Part shown: positions 1-7,700 of the stretch, piece after piece
Layout: the number at the start of each line of letters is the position of its first letter
Numbering within the stretch: position 1 is the first letter of the stretch
NCBI GenBank assembly: GCA_003219335.1
Contig: QHOF01000228.1
Span: 1-8,991 of the forward strand
Length of the DNA: 8,991 nt
Origin: Verrucomicrobiota bacterium
GTDB taxonomy: Bacteria > Verrucomicrobiota > Verrucomicrobiia > Chthoniobacterales > UBA10450
Direction of reading: 5' to 3'
Position numbers and translations under genes: made by a program
The notes under the pieces: generated by a model
Seen by the model: only the letters and a program-made list of their open reading frames with translations
What the model was told of the DNA's origin: nothing
Database searches by the model: none

Positions 1-1
1 T

Positions 2-670
2 GTCCTGGCGAACAAGGCGGCTATCTTCCAAGCCGAAGGCGATCTGGCTCGCGCCTCGGCGATCCTCGCTCCGCTCCGTCCGGCCGCCGATCTAAGTCAG
101 GCTTTGGAAACACAAGTTTGCCAGGCGATCTTGGAGCGCCGTCCTGCGCCAATCATCCCTCGGCTAAAGGAAATACTGGCCAAGCCTGATCCAGCGTTCG
201 GTTATTTGAATGGCGAACTGCGCTTTTGGCTGGGCTGGGCGCAAGAAGTCGCCGGTGATCACGCCGCTGCCCAGGAAACTTGGCGACAGGCGCGTAGCGA
301 ACTGGACTCTTTCCTTAAAGAACAACCAGAGAATTATGTTCTCATTGATGATCTCGCGCTGACCAACATGGGTTTCGGTGATAAGGCTGGCGCGTTCGCT
401 ATGGCCGAGCGAGCGATGGCCGCAGTCCCCATCGAGAAGGACGCAACAAATGGTCCCAGTGCAATCGACGTCTTCGCCCGGGTGGCTGCGCAGACGCAGG
501 AACCCGACCGCGCCATCGCTGCTTTACAGAAACTACTCTCGATCCCAGGCCGTGGCGCGTTGGCTGAAAACGTGCCGCTCACTCCCGCGCTGCTCCGGCT
601 CGATCCGATGTTCGATCCGCTGCGGAATGATCCGCGGTTCCAAAAACTGTGCGAAGAGAAATCAAAGTGA
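2..670 (+). CDS. TPR-repeat protein, C-terminal part (TolB-like/TPR family), cut by window start
   Basis: The reading frame is open from base 2, so the gene begins outside the window and the TTG at 104 is not its start. About 222 residues are visible. They are largely helical and alanine-rich, with TPR-like helix pairs (for example around 'AEGDLARASAIL', 'WLGWAQEVAGDHAAAQETW' and 'AGAFAMAERAMAAVP'). The protein ends in 'LLRLDPMFDPLRNDPRFQKL', which I recognise as the usual C-terminus of large bacterial proteins built from an N-terminal membrane anchor, a TolB-like domain and TPR repeats. TPRs are protein-interaction scaffolds; no enzymatic role can be assigned. The gene is followed two bases later by a relic of a paralogue, so it was probably part of a tandem array. 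The next intact gene (the permease) is convergent. Family assignment is fairly sure; cellular role is unknown. Confidence 0.8.
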   Translation, partial: VLANKAAIFQAEGDLARASAILAPLRPAADLSQALETQVCQAILERRPAPIIPRLKEILAKPDPAFGYLNGELRFWLGWAQEVAGDHAAAQETWRQARSELDSFLKEQPENYVLIDDLALTNMGFGDKAGAFAMAERAMAAVPIEKDATNGPSAIDVFARVAAQTQEPDRAIAALQKLLSIPGRGALAENVPLTPALLRLDPMFDPLRNDPRFQKLCEEKSK

Positions 671-671
671 G

Positions 672-806
672 AATCGACAATTTCTTCGCGAACTAAAGCG
701 GCGGAACTTCACAAATTAACTGGATCGGCTGCTCGACCCACTGCGCGATGCGCCTAGCTTTAGCATTCTTAGCAAAAAAGCCTTCGCGAAAAATAAAACA
801 AACTAA
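672..806 (+). pseudogene. Relic of a second TolB-like/TPR paralogue, only both ends kept
   Basis: Directly after the TPR stop codon, the frame starting at 672 reads 'NRQFLRELKRRNFTN', then TAA (717-719), then 'LDRLLDPLRDAPSFSILSKK' and onward to TAA at 804-806. The first part matches the N-terminus of the TPR family, as in the copy at 3059 ('MNNFFTELKRRNVYKV'). The second part resembles the family C-terminus ('LDPMFDPLRNDPRFQKL' in the gene just upstream). The codon where ATG is expected (669-671) is GAG, so the start is lost. The simplest reading is a paralogue that lost its whole middle. The N-terminal match is convincing; the C-terminal match is short and less certain. It fills most of the gap between the two convergent genes. 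Confidence 0.5.
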
Positions 807-811
807 CCGGT

Positions 812-2175
812 TCAGACTGATACCGTCTTCACCAGCCTTTTGACTAGGAGATACACAGGATAGCTGACTGCAATTCCTAGGACAGCATAGAGGCTGTTTT
901 CGGTGCTACTCACAACGAAGGCAATCAAGAGGAGACCGGCGCCAAGAAACACGATTGCTGGAAGAACGGGATAGCCGCGGGCTCTGAACGGTCGGGGAAG
1001 GTCGGGCTCTCGCCAACGCAAAACAAATATCGTGCCGAACGCCGCTACATCTACAAGCACAGTTAGAAAAGCGGTAAAAGCGAATAGCTTGTCGAAGCTG
1101 CCGACGCCCGCAAGCATGATCGCTACCAAAGCAGTTACGAGCAAGGCCGTGGTAGGTGTGCCTCCCGTGTTTACCCTGACACCGGAATGGAAGAAGAGCC
1201 CATCGCGGCTAAGAGCGAACATCACGCGCGGCGTGAAAAGGAAGGACGCGTTGATAATCCCAAGGAGGGAAATCAACATGATGCTAGTCACGATCTGGCT
1301 GCTATAGCCACCGAAGATGAGCTGAGCGGCATCTGCCGCTGCTAATTTTGAACCTGCTAGCTTTGCTATCGGCAACGCATGTAGCATGGCGAGATTAATG
1401 AGCACGTAGATCGCCGTTACCAAAGCGACACCGGTAAAGAGCGAGCGAGGGATGCTTTTTGCTGGATCGGTGTTCTCCTCCGAAAAGTAGACCGGCGCAT
1501 GCCAGCCGGCGTAAGTGCCAAGAATGCTTTGCATCGACAAGGCGATGGCCACAAACAAAAGCTTCGGATCGGAAAAGAGCGATGGCTTTGCGCTTGGGGC
1601 AGCGGCTAGCTTCGGGCTGAAGAGAAAGCACGCTGCGATGATGACGAAGAAAGCAAGAACCTTGAACAAGCTCATGATTTCCTGAGCACGACTACCTACG
1701 CGTAGGCCTAGCCAGTGAAACGCGGTAAAGAAGATCAACACGGCAATTGCCGCCGGAGTTATGACACCGGGATTATAAGAGAGAAGAGTCCCGCAGCATA
1801 TTCGGTTAACGCAACCGCCAAATATGCCATCGAACTGGTGCGGAGGAGCCAATCGCTCCAGCCGACAAGAAATCCACCGAACTCACCGTAAGCCCGGCGC
1901 GCGTAAACATAAGGTCCGCCGTCCAGCGGTAGCATTGTGCCGAGCTCAGCATACGTATTCGCACCGACGAAAGCATACAATCCGGAGATTATCCATACGG
2001 CCATGATGAGTCCGCTGTGTCCCAGGTACGCCGCGACGCTGCCCGGAATCCGCAGAATACCGATCCCGATTGTTCCGCCAATGCCTACCGCCACGCCAAA
2101 GGTCACTCCGAGGATTCGAAGCAGCTGTTCTTTGCCGAGCGAGGGCGTATTAGCAAGGGCTCGTTCCGTCTCCAT
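812..2175 (-). CDS. APC-superfamily amino-acid permease, interrupted by one frameshift
   Basis: Two overlapping minus-strand frames make one permease of about 450 residues, a normal family length. The N-terminal frame starts at ATG 2175 and holds the TM1 glycine motif 'GIGGTIGIGIL' and the conserved segment 'ELGTMLPLDGGPYVYARRAY'. It then breaks near 'EYAAGLFSL'. The C-terminal frame resumes at 'NPGVITPAAIAVLIFF' and runs through further hydrophobic helices ('GLRVGSRAQEIMSLFKVLAF', 'GTYAGWHAPVYFSEENTDPA', 'RVMFALSRDG') to TGA at 812-814. The break falls in a pyrimidine-rich tract (plus-strand bases 1776-1788) and fits a single missing base. The product would be an inner-membrane amino-acid or polyamine transporter; the substrate cannot be told from sequence. 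The 'MAPPHQFDG' start of the second frame (1852) is a reading artefact. It is either a pseudogene or a sequencing indel. No clear ribosome binding site precedes the ATG. Confidence 0.85.
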
Positions 2176-2284
2176 CCGTTCGGCTTAGCTGATTCAGCGC
2201 CGCACAACAAGAGCGCAGCGCCACGTCACCTAAATCTGGACTTTGCTCTGCCTTCTGTACTATTAGGCCGTCGATAAACCAAGA

Positions 2285-2374
2285 GTGAATCTGAGCATTT
2301 TCGTAGCCGAGCTAAAGCGGCGCAATGTTTTTACTCTATCCGATTCGGTAAGATTGACATGTCTATTGTTTTAA
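2285..2374 (+). pseudogene. N-terminal scrap of a TolB-like/TPR paralogue
   Basis: From GTG 2285 the frame reads 'NLSIFVAELKRRNVFTLSD' and stops at TAA 2372-2374, giving 29 codons. The stretch 'F-AELKRRNVF' and its DNA (2309-2332) match the start of the truncated copy at 3059 and the relic at 672. Similarity stops right after the ELKRRNV codons, where the promoter of the toxin-antitoxin operon begins. It is too short to encode the family's function and is best seen as the leftover 5' end of a disrupted paralogue. The rest of this gap (2176-2284) shows nothing I can assign. Confidence 0.5.
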
Positions 2375-2382
2375 CCGACAAT
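2354..2382 (+). promoter_or_regulatory. Predicted sigma70-type promoter of the toxin-antitoxin operon
   Basis: A perfect -35 hexamer TTGACA (2354-2359) is followed after 17 bp by GACAAT (2377-2382), which matches 4 of 6 bases of the -10 consensus. The expected transcription start is about 2389-2390, essentially on the ATG at 2389. The transcript could therefore be leaderless, which fits the lack of a Shine-Dalgarno sequence. This argues against the upstream in-frame ATG at 2359, which lies inside the -35/spacer region. It is a prediction from spacing and consensus only. Confidence 0.5.
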
Positions 2383-2383
2383 A
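2364..2383. promoter_or_regulatory. Inverted repeat overlapping the -10 box, candidate antitoxin operator
   Basis: TATTGT (2364-2369) and ACAATA (2378-2383) form a perfect 6-bp inverted repeat with an 8-bp centre, and the right arm covers most of the -10 box. AbrB-fold antitoxins commonly bind symmetric AT-rich sites in their own promoter, so this position suits autorepression of the antitoxin-toxin operon. Short arms like these can arise by chance; the location is the main support. Confidence 0.4.
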
Positions 2384-2388
2384 AATGT

Positions 2389-2637
2389 ATGAAAACAACC
2401 TTGTCAGCAAAGCGACAAGTCTCCATACCAAAACGACTCTGCGACGAGCTGGAACTCGAGCCCGGAGCGCAGATCGCGTGGGAAGTGCAGGATAGCAAAC
2501 TGGTGGGTCGTCCTCTGCCGAAAGAAGGCTGGCGTTCCCTCATCGGCAAATACAAGGGCGGGCCGGACCTAGTCGCGGCTTTGCTCAAGCAACGGCGCGA
2601 AGACCGTGAGAGAGAAGACCGTAAGCTGGCTCGATAG
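2389..2637 (+). CDS. vapB: AbrB/MazE-fold antitoxin of a VapBC-type pair
   Basis: This is an 82-residue protein from ATG 2389. The N-terminal ~45 residues match the SpoVT-AbrB swapped-hairpin DNA-binding domain: 'LSAKRQVSIPKRLCDELELE', then 'PGAQIAWEVQDSKLVGRPLP', equivalent to the usual 'KGQVTIPKxIRxxLxLxPG'. The charged C-terminal tail (from about 'GWRSLIGKYKGG' to 'REDRKLAR') is where such antitoxins wrap around and inhibit the toxin. An in-frame ATG at 2359 would add ten residues, but it sits in the predicted promoter, so 2389 is preferred. Its 3' end overlaps the toxin gene by 32 bp, which implies coupled translation. The protein should neutralise the PIN toxin and repress the shared promoter. 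Confidence 0.85.
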   Translation: MKTTLSAKRQVSIPKRLCDELELEPGAQIAWEVQDSKLVGRPLPKEGWRSLIGKYKGGPDLVAALLKQRREDREREDRKLAR

Positions 2638-3040
2638 CAGCGCCGTTCTCACGCTGCTCTACGGAGAAGCGGGGATGGATATCGTGCGCGAGCTTCTGGA
2701 GCAATCGGAGCGCGATCGCGCCGCGGTCTATCTCTCCGCCGTGACGTTAACCGAAGTCGTCTCCAGTTTGAGCAGGACGCACGGCGAAAGCGTGGCACGG
2801 GACGAGTTGCAAGTCGTGCTCAGCCTGCCGGCGCAAATTGAATCTGCCTCCCTCTCGCAATGCGCGGAGGCAGGTTGGTTACGCAGCCGTCACCGTCTTT
2901 CGACCGCCGGCGCAATCATTGCGGCCCAGGCGATGGCGGCAGGCGCGGAGCTGGTGCACAAGGATCCGGAGTTTGAGTCGGTGCTGGGTCTAAGGCAACG
3001 CGCTCTGCCTTATAAGACTCGCCGCGCGTTGAAGCGCTAG
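2606..3040 (+). CDS. vapC: PIN-domain VapC-type toxin, probable ribonuclease with one acidic site changed
   Basis: This 144-residue protein has VapC length and layout. GTG 2606 is the start that keeps the first PIN strand 'VSWLDSSAVLTLLYGE'. PIN toxins are Mg2+-dependent ribonucleases that cleave tRNA or rRNA, using three or four clustered acidic residues. Here Asp10 (LDSSA), Glu50 (TLTEVV) and Asp120 (HKDPEF) are present. The acidic residue expected in the 'LSxADAxIAA' helix is Gly102 ('LSTAGAIIAA', codon GGC at 2909-2911), one base from the GAC Asp codon. Activity may be weakened or lost. The gene overlaps the antitoxin by 32 bp in a different frame. The family call is firm; whether the toxin is active is open. 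Confidence 0.88.
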   Translation: MREKTVSWLDSSAVLTLLYGEAGMDIVRELLEQSERDRAAVYLSAVTLTEVVSSLSRTHGESVARDELQVVLSLPAQIESASLSQCAEAGWLRSRHRLSTAGAIIAAQAMAAGAELVHKDPEFESVLGLRQRALPYKTRRALKR

Positions 3041-3058
3041 TTGGTTATGTAGCGAGCG

Positions 3059-3517
3059 ATGAACAATTTTTTCACCGAGCTAAAGCGACGCAACGTTTAC
3101 AAGGTGGCGATCGCTTATGCGTGATCGCGTGGCTGCTCATCCAGGCGGGATCGATCCTGTTTCCAACATTCGAAGCTACCGGCTGGGTGATGAAGGTGTT
3201 CGTCACGGTGATCGCTGCCGGGTTCGTCCTGGCATTGTTCATTGCATGGGCCTTCGAGATGACACCGCAAGGGATGAAGCGCACTGCGGATGTCTCGCCC
3301 GATGAATTCATTCCGCCGCGGAGCAAACGCAAATTTGCGACGCTGATTGTAGGCCGTAGCTGTAATTGCTGGAGGCTTGCTCATTTTCCAACTCTGGCGC
3401 ACTTCGAAGTCGTCAACGGCGGCAAACCTCCAGGAAAAATCGATTGGGGTTTTGCCGTTTGTTGATCTCAGCCAGGCTAAAGATCATTCCAGCGTGATCA
3501 GTCGATTGCGCGGGTAA
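3059..3517 (+). pseudogene. Truncated TolB-like/TPR family gene with two opposite frameshifts
   Basis: ATG 3059 opens 'MNNFFTELKRRNVYKVAIAY', then stops at 3122-3124. The protein continues one frame over from 3121 as 'VIAWLLIQAGSILFP', with two membrane-spanning stretches ('TGWVMKVFVTVIAAGFVLAL', 'FIAWAFEMTPQGMKRT'). It shifts back after 'FATLIVG' (an extra C in the GGCC at 3352-3355) to read 'VAVIAGGLLIFQLW' and 'SIGVLPFVDLSQAKD', then stops at 3515-3517. The first indel is a missing G at 3121 and the second an added base, so the original frame is restored. What remains is the N-terminal anchor and the first strand of the TolB-like domain ('GVLPFVDLS'). The rest of that domain and all TPRs are missing, so it is non-functional even if both indels are sequencing errors. 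It begins 18 bp after the toxin stop. Confidence 0.8.
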
Positions 3518-3552
3518 AGCCTTGAGGGAAGCGGTTAAAATGATCTGAACTG

Positions 3553-3572
3553 AATGGTGCGATCGCACCATT
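3553..3572. repeat. Perfect 20-bp palindrome upstream of the peptide-export operon
   Basis: AATGGTGCGATCGCACCATT equals its own reverse complement over all 20 bases, and the flanking bases (G and G) break the symmetry. It lies about 108 bp before the first operon gene, in a 163-bp gap with no other assignable content. It could be a dimeric regulator's operator or, as RNA, an 8-bp stem with a GAUC loop. No T-run follows, so it is not a standard intrinsic terminator. The centre GCGATCGC also occurs within genes nearby (for example at 3106-3114), so only the whole 20-mer is notable. Confidence 0.6.
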
Positions 3573-3664
3573 GGTTAAATGGCCGTTCGCCTAGGAAAGC
3601 CCACGCATTTTTAGCGTTTTCGGTCTTGCAGGCAATTTAATGAACAATGCTCGACTTTCTTCCC

Positions 3665-3671
3665 AAAAGGA
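3665..3671 (+). promoter_or_regulatory. Shine-Dalgarno-like sequence for the helper gene
   Basis: AAAAGGA lies 9 bases before TTG 3681 and 18 bases before the in-frame ATG 3690. The spacing favours the TTG start, although the ATG remains possible. The ATG at 3671 is followed at once by a stop codon and is not a start. Confidence 0.4.
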
Positions 3672-3680
3672 TGTAGAAAC

Positions 3681-4767
3681 TTGTGTTCAATGCCGAGCAC
3701 AGAGTCAGTTTCGCAACATGACGTAATTGTGTGCGCGTGCGGAACTCAGGAATATACGGCGCGCGACACCATCGATGCAGCCATTTTCAGGGGCGAGGTG
3801 GAGGTAAAATGGAAAGAATTTCTCCATGAGGTCCAGGCAGAAAAACGCGCGGATGAACTAGGTTTAGATTTAGACGAGTCCGCAATTTCCAGTGCGGCGG
3901 AAGCTTTTCGTTACGAATACGATTTGATCACTGCCGAGGAAACGGAAGCATGGCTGGCAAATCGAGGCCTCACGCTTGATGATTTCGCCGACTACCTTAC
4001 CCGTGAATACTACGCCAGCACGCTTCGCGAAGAGATTATACCCGACGAAATAGAATATTCTTCTGCGCCGGCCGACCTACGCCAGTCATTCCTTGTGGAA
4101 TTAATCTTATCCGGAGAATTGGACCGAATGACTGGTGATCTAATCATGCGTCTGGCGGCACGAGCCAACTCCAGAGGCAATTGCAGCCGAAGAGCGGAAA
4201 TTCTTGCATCGGAATAGGATTGAACCGGCACAACTGGCGAATTGGCTGGAGCAATTGGGTCGCGATTCGAAGTGGTTGAATGAAATGCTCGCGATCGAGG
4301 CAGCATACCGGACACATTGCGATAGGCTGCTTGTCCCTGAAGCGCGTCAACACGAATTGATGGCTCTGCGATTGCCTCTAACGCGGTTTGAAACCGAAGT
4401 GATCGAGCTGGAATCGCGCGATGCCGCCAACGAAGCGCTGTTTTGCGTGCGGGAAGACGGAATGTCAATGGAGGAAGTTGCCACCGAGGAACGTTATCCC
4501 TATCGACGTTCGGACTTTCTTCTGGAAGACCTTCCCGTGGATGCTCAGCAGAAATTCTTAAGCGTCTCGCCTGGGGACGTGCTCGAGCCAATCGCGCGCG
4601 GCGATGGATTCGAACTGTGTCGCGTCATTAAAAAAATCGAGCCGCAAGCGGACGATCCAAGCGTTAGATGGCGGATCGACCGGCGACTGCTCGACCGGCA
4701 TTTCTCCGAGCTCACGAGCAAGTACACGCAACGGCGGCTCGGCGGCGCTTCAACTCCGATGGAATGA
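3681..4767 (+). CDS. SurA/parvulin-like peptide-export helper (foldase-like), one frameshift
   Basis: Two frames join into a protein of about 361 residues. The first frame runs to 'LDRMTGDLIMRLA' (about 4155) and the second continues with 'HEPTPEAIAAEERKFLHRN', fitting one extra base in 4150-4161. The N-terminal half is acidic and helical ('KWKEFLHEVQAEKRADELGL', 'LTLDDFADYLTREYYASTLR'), like the chaperone part of SurA-type foldases. The C-terminal part has the layout of a parvulin rotamase end ('ANEALFCVREDGMSMEEVAT', 'FLSVSPGDVLEPIARGDGFE', 'LCRVIKKIEP'), without the usual catalytic histidine motifs. There is no signal peptide or membrane segment, so it should be cytoplasmic. It shares ATGA (4764-4767) with the exporter gene. 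Helper proteins of this kind occur beside C39 exporters in other bacteria; handling of the precursor peptide is inferred. The TTG 3681 start is uncertain; ATG 3690 is the alternative. Confidence 0.65.
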
Positions 4768-7700
4768 AAGCACAGGACAGCGAAGTTCTTCGGCGCTCTT
4801 CAGTGTTCCGTTTTGTTTCCGATGAACATTTCGCCGCAATTGAGCCGCTGCTCCAAGAAGAACAGTATGAATTCGGCGATGTGATCGTAAAACAGCACGA
4901 TCCAGCCGATTCATTTTACGTTTTGACGCGGGGACGCGCGCGCGCTCTCAAGATAAAACCGGATGGTGAAGAAATCCCATTGGGAGTGTTGAAGCCGGGC
5001 GACTCGTTCGGAGAAGCCGCCTTGTCTGAGGGTGGAACACGAAATGCCACCGTGCGCTGCAGCACCGCAGTAGATGTTTTGCGGATCGAACTTTCTGCAG
5101 CTCGTCCGCCTCGTGCCCGAGCTGAAACAATTTATCGAAACCACCGGCCGGAACCGGGCGCTGCAAAGTTTCCTTTATCAGTTCAGCAATTTTGGTCGGC
5201 TTCCGACGGCTGTGCTGCGCAGCATGATTGAAAAGTTAAAACCTATCACATTTGAAAAAGGCGATCTGATCATTCGGGAAGGAGACGACGCCGGACCGCT
5301 CTACATAATTGAGAAAGGACGAGCGCGCGCCTTCGCCGGTGTCGACGGACACAAGCGCAATCTCGCGTTTTATCGCGAGGGCGATTTTTTTGGTGAATTG
5401 TCGATCTTGAATGGATCGCCGCGCGCCGCATCAGTAGAAGCATTCTCCGATTGCCAATTGCTTGCGCTCGAGCCGAAGTCAGTCCAAGACTTGCGCCGTC
5501 GATTTCCTGAGTTTGAAAAGCTACTGAGCGAGCGGCTCGCTCTCTATGAGGCAAAAACGGAAGCGCGTATTCCGCTCGATTTCACAACCGAATTGCTTCC
5601 TGCGGAAACGCAGGTGCACGACAAAGTGGAGCTGGATGGTCAACAGCCTCCGAGCGAGATCGAGAGCGAAGAAGAGCCGTTCGCGGATGAGCGTGGTTTG
5701 TTTCGCAAACGCGGCAAGCGTATCCGGAAAATCGATCATATCCTGCAAATCGACGAGATGGATTGCGGTGCGGCTAGCTTGGCAATAATCTGCCGGCACT
5801 TCGGCCGAAAAGTGAGCCTCGCGCGCATTCGCCAGCTTTGTCATACGGCCACTGACGGCACGAGTCTGAAGGCGCTTTCTCGCGCTGCGACCGAACTTGG
5901 GCTGGCGGCGCGCGCATTAAAAATCTCGCTCCGCAATCTGCCGCTCATGCCGCTACCGGCCATAGTGCACTGGGAGGGCAATCACTGGATCGTTCTTTAC
6001 GATGTCGATGATCAGTTTGTCCGTGTGGCCGATCCCGCGATCGGGTTGCGCAAACTTCCGCGCCGGGAATTTGAGACGAAGTGGTCCGGTTACGCAGCGT
6101 TATTCGATTACACGCCGGCATTCGAAGAAGCTCCGGAGAGCAAACCAACACTGGCCTGGGTTCTTCCGTTTCTTGTCCGGTTTAAGGTGATTTTGCTTCA
6201 GGTGTTTGGGCTGGCCATAGCGGTCAGTTTCCTGCAATTGCTCTTTCCGGTGTTCACCCAAATGGTCGTGGACAAAGTGATTGTCGAAAATGACCTCGGC
6301 CTGTTGAAGATAATCCTGCTCGGCATGCTCGCAGCGCTTGTTTTCGTGCAGCTTGCCAACCTCGCGCAGGAGTATTTGCTGGCGTTTGCAGCCGTGCGTC
6401 TCGACACGGCAGTTCTCGATTTCTTGAGCCGGAAACTTTTGTCTCTTCCGATGAGCTATTTCACAAGTCGTCGAACGGGCGACATTCAGCGTCGGCTCGA
6501 AGGTGCGAGGCAAGTACGACAATTTGCCGTGCAACAGGGAGTCGGCGCTTTGCTGGCAGTGGTCTTCCTCGTGGGCGCAGTCATTTTGATGGGGATGTAT
6601 AGTCCGCTGCTGACCATCGCGTTTCTGGCAACGACACCTGTATACGTCGGGCTGATGATTTTTTCCGTAAAAGTGCTGCGCCCGCTTTATCATGGGGTGG
6701 AAGAAAGCCAGGGCAAATATAGTTCGCATCAAATCGATGCCATCAAAGGGATTGAAGCTGTGAAAGCGGCATCGGCCGAGAGCGCATTTCGTGATGCCAT
6801 GCTGAACGAGTTTCTCTCGGTCTCACAAAAACTTTTTAAGGCGACGTTCATCGTGATGTCGTGGGACAGCGTCCTGCAGACCATCGGCCTTCTCTCGACT
6901 GCGATTTTCCTGTGGGTCGGCGCCACGCAAGTCATTCATGGACACTTGAGTGTCGGTGGCTTTGTGGCGTTTAGCTCACTCACGGCGATGGCGTATGCGG
7001 GGATTTTGCGCGCGCTCGGAGTTTGGGACAACATGCAGTTCGCCTCTGTCCTCCTGAATCGTCTGAACGACATCTTCGAACAGGAGCCGGAGCAAGGTCG
7101 TGATCGCTCCCGACTCGTCCCAGTCCACAGCCTCGAAGGGCGGGTCGAGTTGCGCGGAGTCAGTTTCAAATATGGCGGCCCGGAATCACCCGATATTTTG
7201 AAGGATATTACCCTCGACCTAGCGCCGGGACGCACGGTGGCATTGGTGGGCCGCAGCGGCAGCGGCAAGACAACGCTCATCAAGTTGATCGCAGGCCTGC
7301 TTGAACCTACGGAGGGAGCGATCTTTTTCGACAATGTCGATCTAAAGACTCTGAATTATCGCGATGTGCGACGACACATAGGGATAGTCCTTCAAGAAAA
7401 TCACATGTTTAACGACACGATCGCGCGCAATATTTCGTTTGGTGATCCCGAGCTGGACCTCGACAGGGTGCTTTCGGCTGCCCAGGCCGCCGCTGCGCAT
7501 GATTTCATTATGCGTCTTCCGCTTGGGTACGAGACGAAGATTGGCGAATCAGGTTTGTCTCTGTCGGGCGGGCAAAAGCAGCGCGTCGCAATTGCGCGCG
7601 CCATCTACAATAATCCCCCAGTGTTGATTTTTGACGAAGCGACGAGCTCCCTCGATACGGAATCAGAGCGGGTAATCCAGGAAAATCTCGGCCGATTAAT

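Noticed and set aside
720..811. Intrinsic terminator between the convergent TPR and permease genes.
   Set aside because: Small palindromes (GCGCGATGCGC, TTCGCGAA) and A-rich runs exist, but no stable stem directly followed by a T-run could be built on either strand.
2359..2388. Upstream ATG as the antitoxin start.
   Set aside because: It lies inside the predicted -35/spacer region, and the extra ten residues precede the usual beginning of the AbrB domain.
3106..3114. Repeated GCGATCGC octamers as a HIP1-like genome signature of cyanobacteria.
   Set aside because: Only a few copies occur in 9 kb, one within the palindrome, and the surrounding gene families do not look cyanobacterial.
3072..3402. 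Minus-strand ORFs of 86 and 95 codons opposite the truncated TPR-family gene.
   Set aside because: They show no recognisable motif and lie opposite a segment whose plus-strand frames give clear family similarity.
3640..3726. A 28-codon ORF just before and overlapping the helper gene, considered as the missing precursor peptide.
   Set aside because: It has no double-glycine site or leader-like pattern, and its second half lies over the start of the helper gene in another frame.
5074..5100. Programmed ribosomal frameshifting in the exporter gene.
   Set aside because: There is no clear slippery heptamer with a following structure, and similar breaks occur in unrelated genes of the window, so indels explain it better.
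6100..6732. A 210-codon minus-strand ORF inside the exporter gene.
   Set aside because: It is antisense to the conserved transmembrane domain, rich in His, Gln and Cys with no domain pattern, and is a shadow of the real gene.
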